From Trichinella spiralis (taxonomy: Eukaryota; Nematoda; Enoplea; Trichinellida; Trichinellidae): 64,000 nucleotides of DNA. The notes below the pieces were generated by a model. The model searched no databases. It was given only the letters and a program-made list of their open reading frames with translations, and was not told the DNA's origin. The stretch spans positions 13,841,475-13,905,474 of the forward strand of contig CM012954.1 of assembly GCA_000181795.3 (NCBI GenBank), in the 5' to 3' direction. Position numbers and translations under genes: made by a program. Shown in pieces: positions 53,101 through 64,000 of this stretch. The first letter of the stretch is position 1. Every line of letters starts with the position of its first letter.

Positions 53101-56100
53101 ACGATGAATCACTTAAAAGAAGATCCATTTGAAAATTTAAAACCCTCTTCATTTTAAAACAATTCCTACTTATTTTACTTGGAGATACGGTATTTCCAGG
53201 GTCTGTGAAGAAAGTCGGCATCTCGCTCATTTTTGTTTCAACGTCTGTGAAAATTATAAGCAACGTGAGAATCATGAAAAGTAAAGAAATACAAAAAAAA
53301 TTACCATTATTAGTCTCGTGAGTGGTAGTTAAAATAGATGATTCAGAATCTGTCGCATCCGGAAGAGTTTTCGTTGAGATGGGAAGAGATGGTTCAGTAA
53401 ACTGTGCTTGTTCAGATGCAGTGTTTCGCCAAACTTTTTCATAAACTATACAGAAATCAACCGATTGTAGAGTTGAAAAATAAATTTTTTCTTCTCAGCA
53501 AACCTGGACAAATTTGGTTGCATGCTTCTTTGGTTTCAAAGTTGTTCGAATTACCGCCGCAGCCTCCGTAAACGAAAACTTCACAGCGCATGTTTCTTGG
53601 ATTGTAATAAAAGCGTACAATGTACCCAAAGCACGGGCCAGGATCTTTCTCTTCGCTGCAAGCAGCTGGAATTTCTACCCCAAGAGCGTGAGCACCTAAA
53701 TTCATGTCATTCATAATGAAAGCTAAAGAAAAGAGAGAAAATTTTCTCACCAGAGACGCAACGAAGCTTGCACATGTCTTCTGTATCAAAATTGTTGCTA
53801 TTTCCCCCGCAAGATCCGTACTGAAACTGTTCACATTTGCCAGTCACTGCATTGTAAAACCTACACGCAAAAATATTCGCTTAAAAATAAACAACAAGAA
53901 AACACGAGAAAAACAATCCAACTAACCATTTCATCATAAAATCCATGCATGGACCTGAATCTCTTGGTAATGAGCAAACAGGATCGACATCTTCGGCAAT
54001 TTTCATTTGTTCAACCATTACTGCTGTAAAAAATTAATTCCGTCAAAAAATTCATCAACATCTGCGCAACATGTCAATTACCTGGCTTTACAGTAGTCAG
54101 CGTTGGAATAGATGATGCCTGTGATGTTGTAACTTTTTCAGTTTCTGCAGTTGTAGTTGAATGTGGTTTTATGCTGACATCATCTGACTTGTGCACACCA
54201 GGTGGATGAGTAACAACTGCAAAATTATAAAAATTAAAACAATCAAAGAAAAATCGGAAACAAATTATCAGTCTATCAAAGAATGTATACATATGTCTAA
54301 TATATAAATGCACACATATATACGTAATCAACTTACGGAATGCTTTGCAATGTATATTGCACTCTTTCAACGAATAAAAGTGATTCATATTTCCACCGCA
54401 CCCAGTATAGTCGAATTTTTCACAACGTCCAGTTTCAGAGCTGAAGCCCCATCTAGGTTGTACAGGACCGGTGCAAGGGCCTTTGTCCTAAAATAAAAGA
54501 AATATAATTTCATTAAAAAATCTCACACACATGATATATTTCTGGCATACTAATGGAAGTAAACACTTGTCTACGGTTTCATTTTTCACAGGTTGTTTTG
54601 CAACGGGCTTAGTGGAAGAGGATATTGGTTGCAGAGGAATTTCATCAATTTTTTCATGGACTTTCGGAGCAGAAGTGGGGTGGAATGTCGGAGTTGTCGT
54701 ATGTGGTGGCGTTCTAGGTTTGGTTACTTGTAAAGCGGTTAAATCTGGACACATGCATTCCACGCAACCGCGGCCATTCGTGATTGCCAAACATTCAGGA
54801 GCGCATGACTTCGTTTTGCATTCCACTTCCACTGCTAAATAACAAAAAAACAAGACGCAAAATATTATTTAATATTTTTTTACAAATTCTATCATATACT
54901 ATTTTCCATTTTCTGAACATTTTCATCGGGAGATTTGGCGGGGCTTGAAACCTGTTGAGGACGAACTGTAACAGTTTCCACTCGAGGTGTAGCATGGCTT
55001 GCAGGTTGAGGCCGAACGCTAAATGGAATCGGTTCAACAGTGGCTGGTTGCACAACCGTGACTTTCGTTTTCTTCTGATTGTCAGGAGCTAAACACAGAT
55101 GTAAAAGATTAAAAATAGGGGTTTTGTTTCGCTGAGAATTTTCGCTCGAATTACAGCATTCTTTCAAACATTCTTCCCTGCTTCCAAAATTGTTTCCACT
55201 TCCTTTGCAACCACCATAATGGAAAACTTCGCATAATTTTCTTTCCTCATTCCAATACCTAATTCATAGAGCTTTCGATGTCTGATCAAACTGAATGTCA
55301 AGAGTACAAGTTTGCATACCATCTTATGAAACGTCCATTGCAAGGACCAGAATCTTTTGGATGAAGACATCGATTGATATCTGGTAAAGTGCTCTGATGT
55401 GAAGTAGTAGTTGGTTTGACATTTTCTGAAGAAGCAGACGACTTTCCACAAGTTTTTTCACATTCGGCCAAGTCTTTGAAATTGTTTTCATTGCCTCCGC
55501 AACCACCGTAAAAAAAGTACTTGCATTCTTTGAATTCTGTGCTGTAGTAAAAGCGAAGTTCAAATTTGTTGCATGTTCCACGATCTTTAGGTAAAGTGCA
55601 ACTCTTCGCAGTTGACTGTACTAAGTTGCTAGCAGATTCTGAAAACATTTTTTTCAATTAATAAAATTATTATTAAACCAAATACAAATTTATAAACAAC
55701 TGCATACGATTGTCATCTGCACTGCTTGCTGGACAACATGCTGCCATTGTTGGTCCCATCATACATTTGTAACCTTTCGGGCAGGCTCGGCCAAAACAGT
55801 TGTAAATTTGACCAGACTGTTCGAGCAGGGGTGAAATACCGGGACCACAGATTGGTCCTGATGGTTTGTTTTGTTGCAATTCGATTGGTTTTTCTACAAA
55901 AAAAACGATGCTTGGTAAAATTAAAATTTTGCTTTTCATCAAAAAAGATTATTTACGCCTGCAGTCAGGTCGTCCTTCGTTGGCTTGTTTTCTCGTTCCA
56001 GCAATTTCTACTCCATCTTTATCAACACACCAACAAATTTGAGAATGTTCATGACACTGAATCTCTTCGAAAGCTCCATCAGCTGTGCAGCTGTAAATAA

Positions 56101-58423
56101 CACCAGTTTGAATATTCACATGGTCTGTATTCGCTTGATTCTCCTTTAGGGCTAACTGCCGCTGTTGCTGGCATTCTTGAAAATAAATTAATTCGTAAAT
56201 AAAACTACAACTATCAAAATCAAAACACTTACTAGTCAATGAACGAATAGAAGGCTTGACATTTTGCTCTAAAAAAGCCAAACAAGATCAATTAACAAAC
56301 AAATCAATTTACACCGCTTTACAAAAATTTTACTTTACCAGAAGAATCAATTGATTTTTCTTCAACACGAGGGCTTGTGGTCATCTGGTGGAAAACATTA
56401 GCCGATGTAAGTTTTTTCGGTCGTTCTGTATGGCCAGAGTCGGGCGATGGACCACCACCGGCAATACAGGCTTGTTCACAGTCTTGCTTGCGTTTGAACA
56501 ACTCTGGCTGACCACTGATACCTTTGCACAGAGCATACGGATATGAGACGCATTCATCTCCACGACGATAAAATCGCAATACAAATTGTGAACGGCCAAT
56601 TGTCCGACCGGTATTAGAGCCACAAGTAGCTTGAAACGGTTGCCGTTCACATGGATCAATTTCTTTACCTGAATTCAGAAAAGAAATACTTAATCATATT
56701 TATAATTTTATATATTTGTTATTTCATTAAATTATTCTTCTTATTGCTCTGTCGTGAATCAATTAGCTTCCAAAAATAGTGCAAACTGAGCACAGTAGAC
56801 TACTGCGCGCTGCGTATGTCAGCTTCACATTGCCATTCAACTTTGTCATTACATTTCTAATGTTGAATGATCATCTAACTTCTCTCCTATTGTATTTTGC
56901 GTAAATTTCTAAACGTGCTCCAGTAAAACTGCAAGTGCTGAACAAGCAGTGCCTGGTGTGACCAAGAAGAGGAAAAGTGCTACCTCTAGCAAATTAACAG
57001 CAACAATAATTTTTGGTACAAATTGAAAGACGTAATATTCAAATGAAATGGTAATTTTGGAAAATTTAACTTAATTCTACACACCAATTTCTTTATTGCA
57101 TGCACATGCAGTTCACATTATCGAGAAATAAATGAATGATGCGAAAGATGCAAGTTGTTTATATTTCAGTCAGAGTTCAAATTTTACAATATTTCGACAA
57201 TGAACTGTGAATACACAATACAATTATTCTTCATAATTCCATTTACATTTACATTTCACAGATCATATATGACAAGTGTGGTGTCTTTGTTCTTTGATAA
57301 AGATAGCTCAGAAGAACACTTCTGAAAGACCACTTGAAATAGACAAAAGAACTAAAAATGGAGAGTGGTTGCAAATTTTCAATAGTTGATTATATTATTA
57401 CTGACAATAATCGGTTGAATCGAGATCAAAGATTATACGAAAACCCCCATGCGAGGATGGATCGTTGAGGACAAAACTACACAATACGCAGGTGAAGGCC
57501 GGTCGGAGTGCAACAAGCATCCTGAGTTACAATCACCGCAGCACCGACCCCTTCAGCTGTGTCCTTGAATCCACGAACGCTTATGCAAAAACTTGCCTTG
57601 AATTGATTTTGAAAATAAACAATTATGCATAATTTCAAATGTTCACCGCAATAAATAAATACTCAATGCGGTGATCAAAAGCGAATTCTGCTCAATCGTC
57701 TCATACACAGGAAATGTCCAGCTTCTAATACTGCGACCCTATTGAAAATTGGTTCGTGTCCGTCGCAGTTGACCAGCTGGACTTCCGTTTCGAATGCCTG
57801 TCTGCCTTATCAAACTGACCGAAATGCATTCAATTCAATTGATCGTGACTCAATTCGGCTACATGCTTGTAAAATGACCAACCACACAGGCAACATCTGC
57901 CTTTATTGAAGATGATAAATAAATTATTCACAATAATTTACGAGTTTCCATTACAGCAAAATTAATTTTTCGTAAACAGAACATTCCTCATTGTTGTCAG
58001 CATAGCTGATAAACACAAGATGATTGTTGTTTGTCCTATTCCTGCTCTTTTGTAGTACTTCTTTCAAAATATTCTACTCCACATAAACAACCCGTTCAGA
58101 AAAATACAAAATATATACTGTTTTTCCATGTCTTCGCTAATTCAACTGCTCACATGTATGATGTAATAACCTAATTTTCTCATAAGTAAGCTTATAAAGT
58201 GAAAAAAGTCTTAAAAAACTTAAATTCTAAATGCTTTAGCATAACCGCTGTACCAATATAGATGAACAGATACTGCGTGTACATAGATACATGTATATAT
58301 ATATATATATATATACTCTGAAATTCAAATAAGTGAAAAAATGTTAAAAAGTTTTTGCTTACTTGAAGAAATAAGTAACAAGTTGAGGCAAGTAACCGAA
58401 GTTAACAAAAATATGCCGTACAT
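49884..58423 (-). CDS. mlt-11: Secreted multi-Kunitz protein, MLT-11/papilin-like
   Basis: Large secreted protease-inhibitor protein. The signal exon (58363-58423) splices in phase over a 1.7 kb intron to the exon starting at 56668. Domains in order: Kunitz 1 (divergent), thyroglobulin type-1, lustrin-type Cys repeat, Kunitz 2 and 3, antistasin-like repeat, Kunitz 4, Thr/Ser-rich linker, Kunitz 5 and 6, long Pro-rich linker with a second lustrin repeat, Kunitz 7, third lustrin repeat, a Gln/Pro-rich linker built from many tiny exons, and a final Kunitz 8 ending at 49884-49886. The combination of Kunitz, thyroglobulin and lustrin domains resembles C. elegans MLT-11, a moulting and cuticle factor; papilin is the alternative comparison. 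It likely acts in extracellular matrix remodelling. The symbol is tentative. Confidence 0.8.
50200..51750 (-). other. Micro-exon-encoded Gln/Pro/Met-rich linker
   Basis: About nine or ten exons of roughly 35-140 bases, separated by short introns, encode a low-complexity linker (for example SQQQVQRMPAFGSQ and PVSENVQTIQPSLPNN). There are no cysteines. Exact boundaries of several are uncertain. Confidence 0.55.
51890..53112 (-). other. Pro-rich linker, lustrin repeats 2 and 3, Kunitz 7
   Basis: A long exon (about 52360-53112) encodes a Pro/Ser/Tyr-rich linker with a lustrin repeat (CPNGLPVRLGADGQPVLC ... CCP). The next exon holds Kunitz 7 (about 52115-52280), core YGGCQGNRNNF, P1 Lys. After a short intron a third lustrin repeat follows (CPEDYVCHKGFFHICCP). 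Confidence 0.85.
53505..54000 (-). other. Kunitz domains 5 and 6
   Basis: Two canonical domains in tandem, split by introns. Kunitz 5 has core YGSCGGNSNNF and P1 Met. Kunitz 6 has core YGGCGGNSNNF and P1 Phe. Met or Phe at P1 would favour elastase- or chymotrypsin-like targets, by analogy with known Kunitz inhibitors. Confidence 0.88.
54340..54825 (-). other. Antistasin-like repeat and Kunitz domain 4
   Basis: A short repeat (CKTKSCAPECLAITNGRGC ... CMCP) fits the antistasin-type spacing. A Thr/Pro-rich spacer leads to Kunitz 4, split by an intron after CLLPL, with the core YTGCGGN and P1 Thr. Confidence 0.75.
55157..55600 (-). other. Kunitz domains 2 and 3
   Basis: Both have the canonical six cysteines and the YGGCGGN or YGGCKGS core. 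Kunitz 2 spans 55448-55600. Kunitz 3 (55369 to about 55157) is split by a short intron after its conserved aromatic strand. P1 residues are Asn in both, which is not trypsin-type. Confidence 0.88.
55725..56175 (-). other. Thyroglobulin type-1 domain and first lustrin repeat
   Basis: The exon from 56175 encodes a thyroglobulin type-1 repeat, with the core QICWCVDKDGVEIAGTRK and a closing PDC. The next exon encodes a lustrin-type repeat (CPKGYKCMMGP ... CCP). Thyroglobulin repeats in other proteins inhibit cysteine proteases. Confidence 0.8.
56470..56660 (-). other. Kunitz domain 1 (divergent)
   Basis: Six cysteines in Kunitz order, but with a long insert between Cys2 and Cys3 and a replaced Gly-Gly-Cys core (PYALCKGISG in place of YGGCGGN). 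The residue after Cys2, the reactive P1 position, is Gly. Inhibitory activity is doubtful. Confidence 0.75.
56669..58362 (-). other. First intron of Kunitz gene
   Basis: At 1.7 kb this is by far the longest intron of the gene. Most is AT-rich, but 57430-57830 is clearly richer in GC and free of long A runs, which may reflect an enhancer or an old insertion. No open frame with family features was found. An AT dinucleotide run sits at 58292-58315 near the donor. Confidence 0.45.
58292..58315. repeat. AT dinucleotide microsatellite in Kunitz intron 1
   Basis: About twelve AT units, 48 bases inside the donor end of the first intron of the Kunitz gene. Confidence 0.9.
58363..58423 (-). other. Signal-peptide exon of Kunitz gene
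   Basis: ATG at 58421-58423 opens MYGIFLLTSVTCLNLLLISS, a clear signal peptide. The exon ends at donor gtaagc after one base of a Ser codon. That base joins GT of the exon at 56668 to give SKEIDPC, so phase and sense agree. Confidence 0.7.
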
Positions 58424-58990
58424 GACGACAACACAACAAAATGATGAATCTGAACCCAAAGCAGATATATATATATTATTGTATAGAAAAGAACAACCAG
58501 CAACCAAGGAAAAGACAACTAGGAATGATGGCGGTGCGATCCGGTGAGGAAGAAGAAGCCGCGCTGACTTGTCCGCCTGTTCGCTGTTGTGAAACAACCC
58601 AACAAGCGGGTGGCGCTTTACCTTATGTCGCTAGCCAACTGCAAACAGCCAATCAGCTTTCGAGCATCGTTCGACGCAGTTCGCCGACCTTTGTCCCATC
58701 AGGGCAGAGTTTCGACGTCGGATGTCACGCAGGGGATTCTGCATGTCACAACCTGCAGAGCTGAATCTCTGTGGCGACTGACACCGATTCCGACAGACCG
58801 TCTCCGCCCCCGTATGTCCAGAGTCAATGGCCATATTCTGTTGCATCACAGCCGAACCTGTAACCCATTTCCTTGCAAACAAATGATCAACAGCACAAGG
58901 TCGACTGTTTTTCTTCTTCCCAAAAATGCTAAAACAAAACTTAACAAGCAAAATGTCGACGCTCTGCGGTCGGCCAATGACTCTCGAAAT
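58424..58990 (-). promoter_or_regulatory. Probable promoter of Kunitz gene
   Basis: GC-rich region immediately upstream of the signal-peptide exon. CCAAT occurs at 58649-58653 and 58974-58978 on the plus strand (reverse orientation for this gene). A plus-strand frame starting near 58529 has no family match and is best read as promoter sequence. Confidence 0.4.
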
Positions 58991-61900
58991 GCAAAAGCAG
59001 AGACGTTTCACCACGAAAATCGTTTTTAAAAATTCATTCACAAAATCTACATTTGTTTTTTTTCACATTACCATAATAATCAAAATTAAAGCAAAAGTTC
59101 ATCGTGCTTGAAAAAGATGCAGATTTTCCACACGCTTGTGTATACGCAAATAAAAACAACAACGAAACATCATAGCACGTTGTAGTTGGCATCACTTTCA
59201 CATCATGGCTGTCATCAGAACACTGCATAAATGATAACAATTTTTTATGAAAAAACTGAAATTCCCAACTTTCCCTTTTTAAGCGAAAATGAACAATCTT
59301 CCGGTTTATTTAATGAACATCATCAATTGAAAGATTGATGCACATATGAAAAGGTGACACTTTAATCTCGAACAACCATAGCTCATTTTCACGATAACTG
59401 ATATGCAGTTGATTGATGAGTGAATTTTTATTTGTCGATTTTCACTTAACACAACTTTCGTCATGGGAAAATTTTTTTCAAATACATAAATTCATAACAG
59501 AATAAACAAGAAGATTGGAAACATGAAAAAGAAATAATAGAATGTACTTTTTTATTTTATAATTTACCAATGAACAACAATTTTATTAACTGAAATAATA
59601 ATAATTCAAAAGATTCATCTTCATTGCTGGAAAACCCCTCATTTTAAATAAAAATCCCAATACTGATGGAACAATATGATGAGTAGTGATCGTTGTATTT
59701 CTTTATGCGCAGCAAAATTTGCAGTCGAAAATCTTATGCTGAGGAAAATGACTTTTCATGTTGAAAAAAAATAACAAAAATTACAATGAATGACAAGAGA
59801 AATTTTTAAAAGTTGAATGACCAAACAATCATTGATGTCGTACAAATTTATAACAAATATCAGTCATTCTGCAATAGTTCAACCTCGCACAATTGAAATA
59901 ACATATTATTATTCATAAAAAATAAATTCAATAATAAAAATTTCACAAGTGTAAAATAAAAAATAGCAAAAAATAATGCAAAAAAAGTAAAAATTAAAAA
60001 TTGGAACTAATTTCAAATGAAAAACGTGATCACTTTCAAGAAGGAAAAATTTATCACATTGTTTGACGGTTGATTAATGTATGCTAAGTTTTACAAATTT
60101 CTTGAAAATGGAAAATGCGCAAATGTTTTCAAAAATATTATACAGCTAGTTGTATATAACTTGAGAAAATTAAATTATATTTTTGGTTAATCAATTTAGC
60201 ACTATTGAAACCATGATTCACTTTCACTTTTCATACGCAAGACATCGATTCATTTTACAGTTTCAGAAATAGCATTCTTTTCAATTCATAAACATAAAAA
60301 TACAATTTCCGCAAAGATGAGGTCATTGTCACAGAAACTGCTAATGCTGCTGCTATTTGTTGAAAACAACGAAACAATGAAAACAAATACACGCACACAC
60401 ACACATACGACAGGAGTAATTGTATTCAAGCTGTTTTCACATATTTATTCATATTTATGTTATCCTCCAATAATGTTCCTTTAAATAATACACCACAAAG
60501 TATATTTAAATATCTTACAACAAGTGATCTCTTGAAAAATGCAATATTTGTAGTGTTTAGTTTCAATTAATCAACATAGAACACTACAGTAATGAGGTAC
60601 AAAATTGGTCATGCACAAGATAAGTTTCTCTGTTTTCTCATTTTATTACATAAGCTGCCCTTTCATTAAACTCTTTAAAAACGCTTCTATTTCATAAAAA
60701 TTTCACTTGTTAAATATTAAATATATAAAAACAAAGATAAAATTCAAAATTCAGATCTTATAAGTTACATGAGAAATTTTAATAATGAAATGTAATTTAA
60801 AATAAAAATTCGAAAAAAATATAAATCAAAAAATGCTACAATTCTACTTGAAAATCATGTATTCAAATAAGCCTTGAAATGATAATTCATAAAACAAACA
60901 TTTCTTTACAAATGAAATATATCAATATAAATTTGGAATAATTTAATGCAAATATGAAACAGAATTTTTAATCAAAACAATTTTTATCAAGTAAAAAAAT
61001 ATTTTTTTTCCAAAAACTAAAGGCCACAATACAGTATGTCAATCAAAAGTTGACGAAACCATTACAAGATAACAGAGTTATAAATGACCATGCTTTTGAT
61101 AAGTTTCACTAATTGACAGTAAACAGTTGATTTCAAATAATAATTATTTCAATAAAAATGTATAAGTGTTATCGAAAAATAAAACTAAATTTATTGCACA
61201 AAATCGCAACTTCACATTACAAATAAGAATCGAACTAGTTCAAGAAAGTGAATAAAATATGATGTTCTCCCAAATGTCCACAAATTATAAAAGAAGTCAA
61301 TAAAAATCATACATTCCTTGAATAAAAATGTTCTTGTTTGGAAAATAAGTAATTAAAAGTAGTTCTATTCAATCAAGTACATTCTGCCATGTTAAGCATG
61401 CAAATTTAACAATATGAGAAAAACAAATCTGCATTACGGTATTTTAAACTTTAACTTATACTACTGTTATAATTTACTTGCAATAATTTTGTAGATAATG
61501 ATTTGTTTAAAATTCAAAAAATTTTAAACAAATAAATCAAACTAAACAGAACTTAATTAAAATCACCTAATCCTAATATCTCAATTATAGAACAGCTCAA
61601 AAATTATTCTTCGACATGACAAACTCATTTGTTTTCAAAATCACAATAAAATCACATTCTTCTGACAAATCGAATACACTGGAAAAAGAATTGCAACATT
61701 TTTAATTTGTGAAACAATTTCATCCCTATGCATTCACTTCTTTACGTTGCACTAATTAAAACATAAATTCATTTCCGGTTAATTAACATACAGTATGCAA
61801 CAATTCATATTGTGTCAGTTTAAATATCTACACGCCCACCACCATTGATTGCTCCACTGCTACCCACACATTGTTATTTAATTTTTCATAAAAACTGTTG

Positions 61901-62994
61901 TAACATATAATTGTAAAATTGGAAAGCATTAAACAGAACCATTCTCTAACTTGCGGTAACAACACAGCTCCCGGGTATCAGTTCACAACAAAAGTGCAAA
62001 TTGTTCAAATCGGGCGAATGCAAAAGAAAACTTGCTCATCTGCAAGAAACATCACAATTCTTCCTATTCATTGTGACTCACAGCGATGCTGTTAATTCTA
62101 TTTAACAATTGACACTGCTAATGTTATAGATGCAGGCACTTAGATGTCAAAGAACTAGTAAAGTAAAGCGTTTGTTTATTGGAACAATGCTATTTCCGTA
62201 TTCTAAAATACTGTTCATATTGTAGCGAACAAAAATTAGTAATCAAAACCATGTGTAAATAAATAAATAAATAAATAAATATCTATATGCACTGTTGCAG
62301 ATGCTGACAGTCTGTTCGCACTATACTTAATAAACAACAAAAAACCATTTCCTAATGTAGATGTCAATCACAAGTAGATCAACTAAAACACATCTCTGAC
62401 AGAAATAAGCCAGAAATACTTGATTTTTTAAATGGCGCAAAGTCGTTTACAACAGAAAACTGTCAAATGCATTTACATCGATAACGCTGCCACCGTTAGC
62501 AAAAATGTCTTCAGGGTATATTTTGCATTCTGTAGTCACGAAACACCCAATCAAACTATGAATCTTGCTTGATTGACGCCCAAAAATTCAGATCCAGGCA
62601 AAACAATCTATTCACAATTCCACTAACGCAAGAGACTGACTCTTAAATACCTTTCTCATTTCGTAACAAAACAAAAAGCTCCGGCTTCATTTAAACCATT
62701 TAACATTTACCAAACAATTAGCGTAAGTATTCTTTTTATCCGTCATTAAAAAAAAATTGAAACTTAAGTTATACACTCTTTCACAATTATCCACGATAAG
62801 CGATAAGCATATAAGCATAGATGTCTCCCAATAGAATACATTTCAATACCGACTAGTGTGATTAATCATCATCGATTAAGTAGTAAACACATTACTTTTC
62901 TATTTGAAAAAAATTAACTGCAAGAAATACTTTGCTGTTAAGAATTTTTTTCTGATATCAGTTTTGCATTTTTCAGTTGAAGTGCCACAGAAAC
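58991..62994. other. AT-rich intergenic region
   Basis: 4 kb between the divergent Kunitz and DEG/ENaC genes. No gene, tRNA or transposon recognised. An AAAT tetranucleotide run lies about 62260-62282. The last few hundred bases are likely the promoter or 5' UTR of the channel gene. Confidence 0.5.
62965..62976 (+). promoter_or_regulatory. 3' splice acceptor upstream of DEG/ENaC start
   Basis: GCATTTTTCAG, the strongest nematode-style acceptor seen near a start codon in the window, lies 18 bases before the ATG. It could close a 5' UTR intron or receive a spliced leader. Sequence alone does not decide. Confidence 0.45.
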
Positions 62995-64000
62995 ATGCAA
63001 CAAGCGAACGGCACACGAAAATTAGACGACGACAATATGAACAACAAGAACAAGCATAACATTTCAAAGAGCAACACGGCTCCTGAGCTGAGCGAATACA
63101 AGGGTCGAAAACGACGCAGTACTGCGGCTAGCCTGGAGAATCGCACTGGAGCAATGTCGAAAATAGACGAAAGCATTATGGATGTAAATCTTTCCGGATT
63201 GCATGAATTTTCCAACGCCACCACCACTTATGGCAAAATGCTGTGGGCAATTTTGATCGCACTAGCTATCGTTGGCTCGTGTTATGAAGTTTATAAAATA
63301 TTGTATAACTATTACAATTGTCCAATTGTAACTGAATGGTCCGTGAAGGCGACAAGAGCTATAGATTTCCCTAAAGTGGAAATTTGTCTCACATCATCAA
63401 TTGGTCAGAGCGCGATTGATGAATACCCGAATGCGGCCGCAGTTGCAGCCACAATGAAGAAACGATTACTGTTTACAGATTCGAACAGACCCAACAAACC
63501 AACCAAAGAACGTTCCAAGCGACAAGTTCATCAACACGTTCCACCTCAGTTTTGGGATATTGCGCCAGAATGGCATCCGTCGAAACAAAAACGAGATACC
63601 ACCACTGCAACAACATTGGACAGCAACAACAAGAACAATAACAACAACAACACAGATCTATCGAATATGACGAAATTGTTCGACGATTTCATGCGTTACA
63701 GTTTCAGTGTAGACGATGTATTTTTAGATTGCGTTTTCCGAGATACGATGATGAGACAGTTGAACTGCAACGACGTTATTACAGAAGTTCTGAATCCCAA
63801 CTGGGGAAAATGTTTCGTCGTTTCAGTAGGCGACAGAAAACAACACGTGCCTGGTCAAGGACTGGTGCTAGTGATGAATGCACAAAATCACAACTATCCT
63901 ACAGAAAAATCACTAATGCCTAAAACGGCTGGCATGATTGTCAGCATTCACCACGATTACAATCCGTACAGTTTCAACTATATCAACGTTCCGACAAAAA
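62995..64000 (+). CDS. DEG/ENaC (amiloride-sensitive) sodium channel, partial
   Basis: N-terminal 335 residues of a channel that continues past the window as one open exon. A cytosolic N-terminus of about 78 residues precedes TM1 (about residues 82-101, LWAILIALAIVGSCYEVYKI). The family-typical IDFPKVEICLTSS follows, then later WGKCFVVS, the equivalent of the YGNCYTF motif, and GLVLVMNA. These trimeric cation channels serve mechanosensation, proton or peptide gating. Between residues 163 and 220 there is a poorly conserved insert with RSKR at 173-176, KQKR at 197-200 and an Asn-rich run. Which nematode subfamily it belongs to cannot be settled without the C-terminal part and TM2. Confidence 0.88.
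   Translation, partial: MQQANGTRKLDDDNMNNKNKHNISKSNTAPELSEYKGRKRRSTAASLENRTGAMSKIDESIMDVNLSGLHEFSNATTTYGKMLWAILIALAIVGSCYEVYKILYNYYNCPIVTEWSVKATRAIDFPKVEICLTSSIGQSAIDEYPNAAAVAATMKKRLLFTDSNRPNKPTKERSKRQVHQHVPPQFWDIAPEWHPSKQKRDTTTATTLDSNNKNNNNNNTDLSNMTKLFDDFMRYSFSVDDVFLDCVFRDTMMRQLNCNDVITEVLNPNWGKCFVVSVGDRKQHVPGQGLVLVMNAQNHNYPTEKSLMPKTAGMIVSIHHDYNPYSFNYINVPTK

Noticed and set aside
58529-58764. Plus-strand frame beginning MAVRSGEEEE near the Kunitz gene start
   Set aside because: Sits in the GC-rich promoter region, shows no family features, and has equally open frames on the other strand.

Overview
This is animal nuclear DNA, almost certainly from a nematode. It is AT-rich, with compact intron-split genes. 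Most introns are 50-120 bases with GT..AG ends, and genes lie close together on both strands. The gene set (EPI-1-type laminin alpha, a Kunitz-rich MLT-11-like cuticle protein, DEG/ENaC channel, PKN kinase) fits a nematode. Acceptors are varied (tttcag, ttgtag, ttaag) rather than the strict ttttcag of Caenorhabditis. A placement outside the Caenorhabditis lineage, perhaps in the early-branching Trichinella/Trichuris side, is inference only.

Layout. A laminin alpha gene of the alpha-3/5 (EPI-1) type fills 17970 down to 1759 on the minus strand, complete from signal peptide to LG5. A 2.7 kb gap separates it from a divergent plus-strand gene (20713-23242). This gene encodes a selenoprotein-P-like protein in which the N-terminal selenocysteine position is Cys. 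A small COX20 gene (minus, 23562-23873) converges on it. Protein kinase N occupies 30306 down to 24854 on the minus strand. After 4.6 kb without a recognised gene come two convergent single-exon genes, a CLCC1-like ER channel (plus, 34971-36260) and a GNAT acetyltransferase of the arylalkylamine type (minus, 36576-37286).

From 48398 down to 40002 the minus strand carries a tandem series: a MIF4G-domain protein, mitochondrial NFU1, AATF/Che-1 and a broken C-terminal piece of a UBR5-type HECT ubiquitin ligase. NFU1 and AATF are only about 194 bases apart. A secreted multi-Kunitz protein (MLT-11-like) runs from 58423 down to 49884. The window ends inside a DEG/ENaC channel gene (plus, from 62995).

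How the genes relate. Two large secreted proteins (laminin, MLT-11-like) serve basement membrane and cuticle. COX20 and NFU1 serve mitochondrial complex IV assembly and Fe-S/lipoate metabolism. AATF and the MIF4G protein act in ribosome biogenesis and translation. No phage, plasmid, CRISPR or convincing transposon sequence was seen, and no tRNA or rRNA gene was recognised. The most interesting items are the Cys-form selenoprotein-P-like protein, a pair of basic cleavage-like sites in the channel, the UBR5 fragment and the unusual reactive-site residues of the Kunitz domains.
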